NCBI RefSeq assembly: GCF_900107965.1
Contig: NZ_FNVU01000031.1
Span: 33,821-97,820 of the forward strand
Source of the DNA: Actinacidiphila yanglinensis
GTDB lineage: Bacteria > Actinomycetota > Actinomycetes > Streptomycetales > Streptomycetaceae
Reading direction: 5' to 3'
Length of the DNA stretch: 64,000 nucleotides
How positions within the stretch are numbered: the stretch's first letter is position 1; the number at the start of each line of letters is the position of its first letter. Both the position numbers and the translations under genes were made by a program. Under the pieces are notes generated by a model. It did no database searches. It was not told the origin of the DNA and worked only from the letters and a program-made list of their open reading frames with translations. Shown here piece after piece: positions 27,125 through 35,830 of this stretch.

Positions 27125-28896
27125 GCCCGTCTCCTTCCCGCGTTGTGCCTCGCTCCGCAGCGGACGACCGCCCGGCGGGGAACCGGCAGGAGGGAAGAAT
27201 CTGCTCTGCGTGCTCGTGGCAACACTTCGGGGTGCTGCGCCAGGTCCTCAGCGCCAGACTTTCGTACAGGCTCGAATCGGCACCAAGATCGAACGACGTC
27301 AGCCGGGCGGCCGCCCACCCCGATTTTCCCGGCTCCAGGGTGTCGTTGCCAGAGGTCCGGATGACTTTCGTGACGGTCTGCCGACGAAGTCGGTGGGCTA
27401 TTTCGCGTTTTGTGCCTGATAGTCGGCAGGTCGAGGGCCCGGCTGTCGCGTCGGGTGGGCGCCGGGTTCCACGTGGTTCCGGTCGGGGTGGTGCCGCTCG
27501 TAGGGACGGGAAGGTATTGGTCAGCGGGGTTCGGGAGGGCTTCGAGTCGTGCCAGGGCGTCGGTGATCACGCCGGTCCAGGGCCAGTGGGATGCGAATCT
27601 CAGGTGCCGCCTGCGGGCGGTCGTGACGAGTTGGGCGGCGGCGGAGAAGAGGCGGAGCCGGAGTTTGCGGGGCTCCCACCTGCGGGTTTTGCCGGTCAGG
27701 GCGAGCATCGGCATCCAGGCCAGCAGGTCGAGAGCGAGTTGGACGATCTCCAGCCAGATCTGGTTCTGCGCGGTGTCGTGCACGGGCAGGTTGCGCAGGC
27801 CGGTGGCGCGGGCGTTTTGGATGCGGTCTTCGGCGCGGGCTCGCTGGCGATGCCGCAGTTCAAGCGCGGCGATCGGGACGCCGGACGTGTTCGTGGCGAA
27901 CGCGGTGAGCCGGAGGCCGTCGGCATCGGTGAACCGCAACTGGGTTCCAGGGTGCGTGCGTTCCTTGCGGACGATCAGTCGCATCCCCTTCGGCCAGCCC
28001 TTGAGGACGTCGCCGTCGAGTTCGGCGACCCAGGCGCCGGCGCGAATCTCACCGCCCGACTTGATCGCGGGTGTCCACGCGGCGGGCGGGACTTTGAGGG
28101 CGGCCTCGTGGACGGCGTCGGTGATGGTCATGCCGACCGAGTACGACAGCCACCTTCCCTGCCGGGCGAGCCAGGCGGTGAACTCGTGGGTGCCGCCTGC
28201 GGAGTCGGTGCGCATCAGCGTGCGGCGTCCCCGCCGGTACTTCTTCGGCAACTGGGCCAGGGCGAGCCGGCCTGTGGTGATGTGGTCAGCGGCGGTGTTG
28301 CTGCCCGCGTTGCCGGGCCGCACCAGGCCGGCCACCGGTTCACCGCTTCCGCCGCTGCCGTGGTCGACGAAGGCCATCAGGGGATGGTGTCCGAAGGTCT
28401 TCTTCCAGGTCGCGGTGGCGTCCTGCTTCTCGGAGTGGGCCAGCACGAGCACCCCGTCCAGGTCCACGATCACCTGCCCGCCGGCATCCGGAGCCGCGGT
28501 CTTGGCCATGCTCCAGACACACTCGCGGGCTTCGGCCCGCGCGGCCCGTATCGCGTGAAGTGTCTTCGGCCCTGCTGCGGCAAGGGTGTCGATGAGGCGG
28601 GAGACCGTCGGGTCGGAGGCCACCGGCCCGAACACGGCCGGCTCGGCCCGCAACATCCCGACATCCGCCAGGCAGTCCCCGCCCAACGCGACCGCGAGAG
28701 CCACATCCAACAGGACTTTCCCCGGATCGTGCACCGCCCTCGGACGCCGCCACGGCGCAAGCGCCGTCGATATCGCCCGGTCGAGCCCGGCCTTGCAAAC
28801 CGTCTCGACCAGCAGTACGGCCCCGGCCTGGGACACCACCGCCCGTCCGCCGCCCTCGACGCGGACACGCGGGTACGACCCGATACGCTTCTTCAC
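27001..28896 (-). CDS. IS1380-family transposase
   Basis: GTG 28896 (K-K-R-I-G-S-Y-P-R-V) with GGAGG upstream. Motifs include V-I-V-D-L-D-G-V-L-V-L-A-H-S-E-K with the first Asp, M-R-T-D-S-A-G-G-T-H-E-F with the second, and L-W-L-E-I-V-Q-L-A-L-D-L-L-A-W-like late segments. Family members are about 450-530 aa. The open frame runs past the presumed element end to a stop at 27001, so the last ~100 codons are probably read-through and the natural stop may be lost. Confidence 0.7.
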   Translation of the reverse strand: MKKRIGSYPRVRVEGGGRAVVSQAGAVLLVETVCKAGLDRAISTALAPWRRPRAVHDPGKVLLDVALAVALGGDCLADVGMLRAEPAVFGPVASDPTVSRLIDTLAAAGPKTLHAIRAARAEARECVWSMAKTAAPDAGGQVIVDLDGVLVLAHSEKQDATATWKKTFGHHPLMAFVDHGSGGSGEPVAGLVRPGNAGSNTAADHITTGRLALAQLPKKYRRGRRTLMRTDSAGGTHEFTAWLARQGRWLSYSVGMTITDAVHEAALKVPPAAWTPAIKSGGEIRAGAWVAELDGDVLKGWPKGMRLIVRKERTHPGTQLRFTDADGLRLTAFATNTSGVPIAALELRHRQRARAEDRIQNARATGLRNLPVHDTAQNQIWLEIVQLALDLLAWMPMLALTGKTRRWEPRKLRLRLFSAAAQLVTTARRRHLRFASHWPWTGVITDALARLEALPNPADQYLPVPTSGTTPTGTTWNPAPTRRDSRALDLPTIRHKTRNSPPTSSADRHESHPDLWQRHPGAGKIGVGGRPADVVRSWCRFEPVRKSGAEDLAQHPEVLPRARRADSSLLPVPRRAVVRCGARHNAGRRRAWIWSANAAQGSISARPTAKCVSAFRGGTGAGTPRSERSLR

Positions 28897-28948
28897 CTGA
28901 GAAGTGCCTCCGACGGTGGCAGGAACAAGGACCTCGAAAATCCTCATT
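27317..28948. mobile_element. IS1380-family insertion sequence
   Basis: Contains the IS1380-type transposase on the minus strand. The ends are tentative: GATTTTC-N-N-GG cores occur in opposite orientation near 27321 and 28940 and may be the terminal inverted repeats. I could not define a target duplication. Confidence 0.5.
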
Positions 28949-29049
28949 CTTGCTGGTCAGAGGCACTTTTCGCTTACCTGACCAACCGTCGGACACCCCC
29001 GTGTCAGGAAAGCCCGAGGCTAATGCCTCCCAAACTGATGTCGAAGTAC

Positions 29050-29748
29050 TGTCCGTTCTCGCGTCCAAAGCCACAACCCCGCATGGGAACGGCTGCGCGA
29101 CGCCACGACCCATATGCGTATCCTCGCCGACGGCCTCGACACTGTCCGGCCCGCCTTCACCGATGAACAGCCAGCACACCCGGCACCGCCCCAGCCAGCC
29201 CCGCAGCCCACTGACCAGAAGGCCACCGCCGACACAGCCGCCCCATCGGGCCGGCCCGTCACCACTGACCCCCTTGGATACCCGGAGGCCCATGACCTAC
29301 GCACCCACCGATGTCCGACTCGACCCGCGCCCCGAGGACAACAGCGTGGTCCTCGACCAGATCGACGGACCGCGGGCGAGCGCCGCCCGCCCTGCTCGTC
29401 CACGCCTTCCAGCAGGTGCCCCGCCAGGACGTGGACACCCTGGTACTGGTGCGCACCGACTGCGAGGAAGCCCACTACGCCGGTGCCGCGACCAGGCCCT
29501 GCGCCAAGCCGGCAACACCATCGGTGTCGACTCGAACTCCAGCAGGACTTCAACAGCGATTGCACCTGAGCCGACTACCCGATGCCCACCAGGCGTTACG
29601 CCAGGACGCCCACCATTCACCGGCACGGGGGGCCGGCCGCCCTTACTGGCCAGACCGGGTACCACCATCAAACTCGCGGGACCTGCCGCGGGCACGATCA
29701 CAGGTGGGGGTAACTCCCCAACGGCCCTCCTCACAGACCGGCTTCTGA
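29050..29748 (+). pseudogene. Decayed plasmid-type genes downstream of IS1380
   Basis: One frame gives W-E-R-L-R-D-A-T-T-H-M-R-I-L-A-D, then decays into proline-rich nonsense. From ATG 29291 a second gene begins (M-T-Y-A-P-T-D-V-R-L), and its continuation (L-L-V-H-A-F-Q-Q-V-P) is in another frame. Both look like broken remnants of short hypothetical genes. Function unknown. Confidence 0.35.
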
Positions 29749-30099
29749 TTCTGCGGACTCTCGGATGGCGTTGATCTCCTCGATCGCGGCCAGGGTGCCG
29801 TTCGCGGATGTGTCCACGATCTGCTCGAGCTCGCGGAATCGTGCGGCACGCTCCGGACGCCGGTTGATCGCGACGAAGACAGCCCAGGAGTGTACGAAGG
29901 CCCGCAGCGGGTCGAGGCTCTGGATCTGCTGGGCGCTGGTGGCTGCTTGGAAGAGATGGGCGGTGAGGGCTGGGAGCAGGTGCGGTGCGATCACCTCGAC
30001 AGCCGCCCGGAGGGCTTCCGGGTTCGGTTCCCGCAAGGGGATGAGTGGCTCACCGAGGCCGTCGATTGCGTTGTTGTCTCCTGAGATGTCGGACGTCAT
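29731..30099 (-). CDS. Small conserved hypothetical (DUF6247-like)
   Basis: 122 aa from ATG 30099. It is an intact helical protein (L-R-E-P-N-P-E-A-L-R-A-A-V-E, then A-F-V-H-S-W-A-V-F-V-A-I-N-R-R-P). I associate it with DUF6247-like small proteins of Streptomyces islands that resemble antitoxins, but the assignment is from memory. No partner gene is adjacent. Confidence 0.55.
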   Translation of the reverse strand: MTSDISGDNNAIDGLGEPLIPLREPNPEALRAAVEVIAPHLLPALTAHLFQAATSAQQIQSLDPLRAFVHSWAVFVAINRRPERAARFRELEQIVDTSANGTLAAIEEINAIRESAESEAGL

Positions 30100-30429
30100 G
30101 CCGCCGACGATACGGGCCGTCCAGCCTCATCGGATTGTCCACAGCGTGGAGGCGTCCACCTGGTTGGTGCGCTCGCTGGCGCGAACAGCGGAGACCGAGA
30201 CGCTGACTACAGCACGCGGTACCCGCTGGCCGCCTGCCTGGGGCTTTCGCGCCTGCCAAGTGAGCAGTGCGAAGACGTGCCGCCGAAGTCGGCAGGCCGC
30301 GTTTGACGAGCGAATCGCAATCGGCGGGTTGCCTGTGGCAGCCAACCTGTCGCGTTGCGACCCGAGCTCAAAGACGACGTGACTGAGCTTCTTCGATGTG
30401 ACCACCGATCGGGTGATGGCTGTGAGCCG

Positions 30430-30930
30430 CAACGGGCGAGGCCCACTCCCGCAACCACCACCTGCAATGGGATCAGCGCCGCGGCCGAGAGAACGAGCAG
30501 GCCACGCACGCGGCACAGATGCTCACCCTCGCAGGGTATCGCGTCGACCTCGACCCGCAGCTCAATACCAGGCATGCCGTCCCGGTCGACGACCCCCACA
30601 GCGGGTACCGGCTCAGCGACCAACTGCGCGCACCAACCGAGGCGATGGGCGCCGAGACCTACGACTCCGCAGCCAACCTCACCGATCAGGTCGTCGATGA
30701 CGTCCACGGCCTCCCGCCAGCCCTGACCCAGTTCCTCCAGGCCGCTGGCCAGCAGGCGCTTACCGCCAGCACCGAACCTCCCCCCGTCCCGCCTCAGACT
30801 TCGAAGAAGCCCCCGGCACGGTCACCGGCATCGCCACGCGCCTGGCCCACGCCGACGAACACCTCCGTCGTCTCCGCCCGCCCGATCGCCCCCGAGCCGC
30901 CGGCCGCCGGCATAGGCGGTACCGCCCCAC
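30430..30930 (+). pseudogene. Hypothetical island gene, no start and frameshifted
   Basis: The frame through 30519 reads A-T-H-A-A-Q-M-L-T-L-A-G-Y-R-V-D-L-D-P-Q-L and continues to D-D-V-H-G-L-P-P-A-L. It opens right after a TGA with no usable start. Near 30800 the natural continuation (A-T-R-L-A-H-A-D-E-H-L) moves to another frame. It resembles short hypothetical genes of Streptomyces mobile elements. Confidence 0.45.
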
Positions 30931-31069
30931 CCGCCCACGGTCACTAACCTCGCGCTTTTATGAGCGTGCTCGTCCATGCCTTGATCAAATAGGCGGAGAG
31001 TACTCCTGACCTGCAACGATGGGACTTGTCTAGGGTCCTGTTGGCTGCACGGAAAGAAGCACTCTCCAG

Positions 31070-32093
31070 GTGAGCAAGTCGACGACTCGATCTGGGAGCC
31101 CCTCGCGCCAGCCCCCGACCCTGCGGCCGGCGGTGATCCGTCGGCGCCGGCGACCACGGCCGACGCCCTGGTCGAACTCCTCAGCGCGCTCGCCCGCCGC
31201 CAGCACGAGCACCGCGAGCAGACCGTCGCCCGGCTCACCGCCGTCATCGCCACCGGCCTGCTCCCACCTGAGCTGAACGACCTGGCCCTGTACCACCTTG
31301 CGAAAGCCCAGCGCGACCTCGGACGCACCGCCGGCTCCCGCACCAACATGGCCCGCGTCGTCGCCGGCGGCGGCCGCGCACCTGCCGCACGCCGCGGCCT
31401 TACCCGCCTGGCCCGCCTGGCCCGCCTGGCCGGCGACTTCCCCACCGCGCTGCAGGCCGCCGCCACCCTGGGCTGGGAAGGCCGGCACCACCGCGTCACG
31501 GGAGACCTGTGGTGGGTCCACGGCGACATGACCCGCGCCGCGGCCGCCTACCGGAACGCGCGCACCGACGCCGAAGACCACGGCGTCGCCGGCGAAGCGG
31601 CCACCGCGCAGGCGCAACTGGCCTTCGTGACCGCCTTCACCGACCCCGGCCAGGCCGACGACGAACTCGAACCCGCCCACCAGCTCCTGGCCGGCCTCCA
31701 CCGCGCGCGACCACCTTCACCACCCGCATCGCCGCCCTGATGCGCGACGCCGGCACCACCAGCGACCTCCCACAGCGCGCCGACACCCTGCGCGCCGACC
31801 TCACCGACGCCGGCCTGGCCACCATCGAGGCCACCCTGGAACTCGCCGTGTGCTCCCACCACGCCGCCACCGGCAACTCCCCCGGCCTGCAGGCCACCAC
31901 CAGCCGGCTGCACCAGCTGACCGCCGACGGCGACTACGCCTACTACACCGACATCGCCCACTTCATGGCCGACCTGCCGCTGCCCGACCAGCCCGCCTCT
32001 CAGGCCCGGTGGCTGGACGGCGAACAGACCGCACGGACCCGCTGGCGAACCCTGGTCACCACGCGGCGCGCACGCACCGCACGCCCGCTGTAG
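31070..32093 (+). pseudogene. TPR-like protein, 5' truncated and frameshifted
   Basis: One frame carries A-D-A-L-V-E-L-L-S-A-L-A-R-R-Q and helical repeats up to A-H-Q-L-L-A-G-L-H. The next part (F-T-T-R-I-A-A-L-M-R-D-A-G through to the stop at 32093) is in another frame, switching near 31705. There is no start codon or ribosome site at the front. The sequence just before 31070 looks foreign, perhaps an IS edge. The helical pairs resemble tetratricopeptide repeats. Confidence 0.55.
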
Positions 32094-32154
32094 CGCAACT
32101 TGCTTCCGCGCCGGCCACGATGGCCGCGCGGTGCCTGGTCTGCGGCCGCGCTGT

Positions 32155-32451
32155 TCAAAGATCGAGGACCGCGCGCAGCGCCTGGTCGACGCGGTCCATG
32201 ACGGCGGAATCGACCGGGCCGAGGCATGTGGCGTCCTCGAAGCGGCCGACGCGCAGTTGCTGAAGGTTGACCGCGACCGCTGTGCACGGCAGCGGATCGA
32301 CGATCACCACGGACATTGCCGTGTCGGGATACCGGCCCGAGGGGTGCAGCACGATCGTGACCACCGCTCCGTACGTGGTCTCCAGGCCGTCGAGGGAGAC
32401 CACCAAGACGTTGCGGCCGTCGGCGAGAGCCCAGATCTCTCCACGCCTCAC
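32155..32451 (-). CDS. MazF/PemK-like toxin
   Basis: 98 aa from GTG 32451, overlapping the antitoxin stop (GTGA). It opens M-R-R-G-E-I-W-A-L-A as PemK/MazF proteins do, with central strands V-L-V-V-S-L and the closing helix V-M-D-R-V-D-Q-A-L-R-A. Family members cut mRNA at specific sites. It is the second gene of a two-gene toxin-antitoxin operon. Confidence 0.75.
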   Translation of the reverse strand: MRRGEIWALADGRNVLVVSLDGLETTYGAVVTIVLHPSGRYPDTAMSVVIVDPLPCTAVAVNLQQLRVGRFEDATCLGPVDSAVMDRVDQALRAVLDL

Positions 32452-32639
32452 AGAGCGTCGCCCTCGCCCGCCAGGTCATCGCCCAGACCCAGCGCGGCAA
32501 GCTTCTGCGCGGCATCCAGCACGGCCTGGCGGCGCGCAGCGCGCACGATGTAGGCGTTCAGGCTGATGCCGGCCGCCTTCGCGCTGGCACGGATCGAGGG
32601 GTCCAGGTCATCGGGGATACGAAGCGTCATCACAGACAT
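32448..32639 (-). CDS. Ribbon-helix-helix antitoxin
   Basis: 63 aa. M-T-L-R-I-P-D-D-L-D-P-S-I-R-A-S-A-K and G-I-S-L-N-A-Y-I are the strand and helices of an Arc/CopG-type DNA-binding fold. The acidic tail should wrap the toxin. It precedes and overlaps the MazF-like gene. Confidence 0.75.
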   Translation of the reverse strand: MSVMTLRIPDDLDPSIRASAKAAGISLNAYIVRAARRQAVLDAAQKLAALGLGDDLAGEGDAL

Positions 32640-32744
32640 GCCACCACATTAGCCACCATGAAGCGGTTGCACCATCTCCTGTCGCCGTCTGCCCTCGGCC
32701 GGCCGGAGAGGCCGAGCCGGCGAGGACCCATCCTTGAGGGCGGT

Positions 32745-33134
32745 TCAGGGAGTCAGGTCCAGCACCCGCACGGGATGACCGGCCCACGCATCGGGGGTGG
32801 CGGTCGCGACCACCGCTCCGCTGGGGCGCTCGGGTGTGGGCTGCGCGGCGTACAGGGTGTGGGCCAGTGCCCAGGAGTCCTGGCGGGCCACCGACAGCGC
32901 CGCGGTCAGATCCAGGTCCAGCACCGTGACACCGGGCAGGGCCGCGATGTGCTCGCCGGTCCCCGGGCGGGCGCGGTCGGCTTCGACCAGCGCGCACGCC
33001 GTGACATACAGGTACCAGCCCGGTTCGGCGTGCGCCCGGTGGATCAGCCGGGAGGCCAGGAGGTTGCCCCGGCCCGCTGCTGCCATCGCCGTGTCGTCCA
33101 GGATGACGTGCACGGGCTCGTGCGGATCGGTCAC
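32745..33134 (-). CDS. PIN-domain-like toxin (VapC type, tentative)
   Basis: 129 aa from GTG 33134 (GTGA overlap with the antitoxin). H-V-I-L-D-D-T-A-M near the N-terminus, T-A-C-A-L-V-E-A-D in the middle and A-T-P-D-A-W near the end give acidic residues in PIN-like order. The match to classical VapC is weak. RNase activity is inferred from the fold and the toxin-antitoxin layout. Confidence 0.55.
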   Translation of the reverse strand: MTDPHEPVHVILDDTAMAAAGRGNLLASRLIHRAHAEPGWYLYVTACALVEADRARPGTGEHIAALPGVTVLDLDLTAALSVARQDSWALAHTLYAAQPTPERPSGAVVATATPDAWAGHPVRVLDLTP

Positions 33135-33388
33135 CGAGCGGCCGCCTGCCGCAGACGCGCGTCCAACTCCGCGTCCAGGCCCTTTTGCTCCGCCTCGCCG
33201 GGTGCGTATCCCGTCCACTCCTGCAGCACCGCGCGGGCCTGCTCAGCTTGCGCAGCGCGCTCTTCCGGGGTGAGGACGGCCTCGGCCAGCCGGGCCAGAT
33301 AGGCCCGCAGCGACATCCCCTCTGCCGCGGCCACCGCCGCCAGGCGGTCCCGCGCCTCTTCTGGGATACGGACGTTCGCATCAGCCAT
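33131..33388 (-). CDS. Antitoxin partner of the PIN-like gene
   Basis: 85 aa from ATG 33388, behind GGAGGGAG. N-V-R-I-P-E-E-A-R-D-R-L and G-M-S-L-R-A-Y-L-A-R-L give a ribbon-helix-helix N-terminus; the rest is a charged helix (E-R-A-A-Q-A-E-Q-A-R-A). It is organised like the neighbouring MazF pair. Confidence 0.65.
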   Translation of the reverse strand: MADANVRIPEEARDRLAAVAAAEGMSLRAYLARLAEAVLTPEERAAQAEQARAVLQEWTGYAPGEAEQKGLDAELDARLRQAAAR

Positions 33389-33483
33389 GATCGTGCTCCC
33401 TCCACGTTCGAGGAAGCATACGGGTACGTACCCGTGGTGGTACGGGCCGGGTCGAAACTTCGACGGACGGCAGCGCTGCTGGC

Positions 33484-33945
33484 CTACACTCCCGCCGGCG
33501 CGCTGCATGTGATTCTCGCGGGCGGCCAGTCGGCGTCGACGGTCACCTGCGCGTACGCGGCGTCGAATGCTGTTTGGATGAGGTCGCGGACGTCATCGCT
33601 CATGGCCACGGATCTGTTGCGCCCGTCGGTTTGGTAGAAGGCCACATGGCCGTTGGCGCCGTCCGGCCCAGCGCCCAGGAGGGCGAGCATCGCGGCAGCC
33701 ACGGCGTTGACCGGGTGCGTGCCGTGATCGATGAACACGGGGACGACGACACCGATCGATGGCGTCGATTCGCATGTGCTCGGCCAAGCCGCCAGGTTCA
33801 CCGGCCACCGCGCGTACTTCCGCCAGGGTGCGGGCGGTGAGGACCTCCAGGTGACCTGCGGACTCACGACCGCGAACGACTTCTCCTCATGGTCGTCTGG
33901 TGCCGGCACGCTGGCGGCGGCGTCCTCGGTGTCGTGAGTCACCAT
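33484..33945 (-). CDS. Hypothetical protein, possibly double-frameshifted
   Basis: 153 aa from ATG 33945 with GAGGAG before it. The ends look natural (E-E-K-S-F-A-V-V-S-P-Q-V and P-V-F-I-D-H-G-T-H-P-V-N-A-V-A-A-A-M). The middle (about 33745-33845) is Trp-rich and odd in this frame, while a neighbouring frame reads E-V-L-T-A-R-T-L-A-E-V-R-A-V-A-G. Two compensating frameshifts would explain this. No family recognised. Confidence 0.45.
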   Translation of the reverse strand: MVTHDTEDAAASVPAPDDHEEKSFAVVSPQVTWRSSPPAPWRKYARWPVNLAAWPSTCESTPSIGVVVPVFIDHGTHPVNAVAAAMLALLGAGPDGANGHVAFYQTDGRNRSVAMSDDVRDLIQTAFDAAYAQVTVDADWPPARITCSAPAGV

Positions 33946-34123
33946 GCTGCTCCTCGGCGAGATCGTCGTCGAGTTCCAGGGTGTCCGCGGGACGGACAGC
34001 CACACGCTGCAGCACTTTGCGGAACTCGTGGTAGGCGGCCTGGGCTGCTTCCCCGCGCCTGCAGTCCTCCAGGCACACCACTTCCAGGGACACAACCGGG
34101 GGCATATCCATCAGTTCACTCAC
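33887..34123 (-). CDS. Small hypothetical protein
   Basis: 78 aa from GTG 34123 (ATG 34111 or 34105 possible). It reads V-V-S-L-E-V-V-C-L-E-D-C-R-R-G with a helical, acidic middle, then a basic tail. It overlaps the start of the next gene by 59 nt, so the C-terminus or the downstream start is uncertain. Confidence 0.35.
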   Translation of the reverse strand: MSELMDMPPVVSLEVVCLEDCRRGEAAQAAYHEFRKVLQRVAVRPADTLELDDDLAEEQHGDSRHRGRRRQRAGTRRP

Positions 34124-34217
34124 ACTACGGAAAGGTCGGTGCCACTGATCGTTCGGCCGTCAGGAATGGTCGCGAATTGCAATTTCCTTCTTGTGGCCGT
34201 GGATGGCGGCCGATGAA

Positions 34218-34646
34218 CTACGCGCGGCTGAGTTCGAGAACCGGGATGGTGCGGATTCCCGCGGTCTTGCGTTCGTACTCAGCGAAGCCTGGGTAACGCC
34301 GTGCCTGCTCGGCGTAAATCCGGTCGCGCTCGGCGCCCGGCAGCTCGCGGACGGTCACTCGGTATGACGCGGTTCCACGTTCGATACTTCCGTCACCAGC
34401 GGTGACCAGGTTGTAGTACCAGTCAGGGTTGGTGGGTTCTCCACCCCTGGTGGCGAAGACATAGACGATGCCGGGCTCGGTCTCATGCGGGAGGTACATC
34501 ACTGGGGTGACGTGCTCTCGCCCGCTCATGCGGCCGACGTGATGCAACAGGACGATCGGGGCGCCTTCGAAGGCGCCGCCGACCTTGCCCTCATTCGCTC
34601 GGAATTCCGCGATGTTCTTCATGTTCCAGTCCTGTTCGTCGCTCAT
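34218..34646 (-). CDS. Deazaflavin (F420)-dependent nitroreductase-family protein
   Basis: 142 aa from ATG 34646 (GGGAG 5 nt before). The DDN-family pattern is complete: I-A-E-F-R-A-N-E-G-K-V-G-G, L-L-H-H-V-G-R-M-S-G, G-G-E-P-T-N-P-D-W-Y-Y-N-L and Q-A-R-R-Y-P-G-F-A-E-Y-E. Members bind F420H2 and reduce quinones or nitro compounds. It is divergent from the quinone-reductase-like gene across a 260-nt gap. Confidence 0.92.
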   Translation of the reverse strand: MSDEQDWNMKNIAEFRANEGKVGGAFEGAPIVLLHHVGRMSGREHVTPVMYLPHETEPGIVYVFATRGGEPTNPDWYYNLVTAGDGSIERGTASYRVTVRELPGAERDRIYAEQARRYPGFAEYERKTAGIRTIPVLELSRA

Positions 34647-34906
34647 TTTTGCTCCCGCCGTCGTTGGCATGCCCCAGTGGGTACTTGTCCGGCTTCCGCC
34701 ACAGCCAGCGTATGCACGACTGTCCGCAGGTCCCGGTTCCGCAGCTTTCGGGCACGCGAATCACCGGGAGCAGGTGATACCTCCTCACCTGTTCGGCGGC
34801 AATCTTGATAGCAGTGGCACTCAGCGGGAACCCATCAGGAACCAGCGGCCACCGAGCCCGCGCGGCGCGGTTATTGGCGTTCCAACCGAAGGGAGATCGG
34901 TCGATC

Positions 34907-35830
34907 ATGCCAAAGGCTGTCAGGTACGACGGGTTCGGCGGGATCGACGTTCTGCGGGTTGATGAGGTGAAGCGCCCTGAGCCCGGGGACGGCCAGGTTC
35001 TCGTGCGGGTGAGAGCGGCCGGCATCAACCCCAGCGAGGCGGCCATCCGCACGGGGGCGGTGGCGCAGATGTTCCCGTCGACGTTTCCGTCCGGGCAGGG
35101 CAGCGACCTCGCCGGAGTCGTCGAGGAGGTCGGCGCGGGGGTCCGCGGGTTCTCACCGGGCGACGAGGTGATCGGGTTCTCGAACAGGAGGGCTTCGCAG
35201 GCCGAGCTGGTCCTGGTCGAGGCCGGCGACCTGACGCACAAACCGGCTGCCGTCTCGTGGGAGGTGGCCGGCGGCCTGTACGTCGTCGGCGTGACTGCGT
35301 GGGGGATGGTGCGCGCCGTCCAGCCCAAGGAGGGTGAGACCGTCGTCGTCTCCGGAGCGGCCGGGGGTGTCGGCTCGCTCGCCGTCCAGCTCGCGCGGAG
35401 AACCGGCGCCACGGTCGTCGGCCTGGCCAGTCAGAGCAATCAGGAGTGGCTGAAGAGTCACGGCGTGATCCCGATCGCATACGGCGACGGCGTCGCGGAC
35501 CGGATCAGGGCGGCCGCGCCGGGCGGCGTGGATGCCTTCATCGACACCCACGGCAACGGGTACGTCGAGCTGGCCCTCGAGCTCGGCGTCGTACCCAAGC
35601 GGATCGACACGATCGTCGACTACGCGGCCGCTGCGAAGCACGGGGTGAGGACGGACGGGGGAGCGGAGGCGGGGCCCGGGGCCGAGATCCTCGCCGCGCT
35701 GGCCGGCCTGATTACCGACGGCCACCTCGAGGTGCCGATCGCGAACGTCTACCCGCTGGCACAAGTCCGCGAGGCATACACCGAACTCGAGCGCCGCCAC
35801 ACCCACGGCAAAATCGTCCTCACCCCCTAG
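34907..35830 (+). CDS. Quinone oxidoreductase/MDR-family NADP-dependent oxidoreductase
   Basis: 307 aa from ATG 34907 (GGGAGAT upstream). It is a zinc-free medium-chain reductase: G-I-N-P-S-E-A, G-S-D-L-A-G-V-V, and the Rossmann A-A-G-G-V-G-S-L-A-V-Q-L-A. The C-terminus ends H-G-K-I-V-L-T-P as usual, so the gene is whole. Its TAG stop is part of the CTAG target site where an insertion sequence starts, so it has lost its natural downstream sequence. Confidence 0.9.
   Translation: MPKAVRYDGFGGIDVLRVDEVKRPEPGDGQVLVRVRAAGINPSEAAIRTGAVAQMFPSTFPSGQGSDLAGVVEEVGAGVRGFSPGDEVIGFSNRRASQAELVLVEAGDLTHKPAAVSWEVAGGLYVVGVTAWGMVRAVQPKEGETVVVSGAAGGVGSLAVQLARRTGATVVGLASQSNQEWLKSHGVIPIAYGDGVADRIRAAAPGGVDAFIDTHGNGYVELALELGVVPKRIDTIVDYAAAAKHGVRTDGGAEAGPGAEILAALAGLITDGHLEVPIANVYPLAQVREAYTELERRHTHGKIVLTP

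Noticed and set aside
27145..29166. 673-codon plus-strand frame
   Set aside because: Antisense to the IS1380 transposase.
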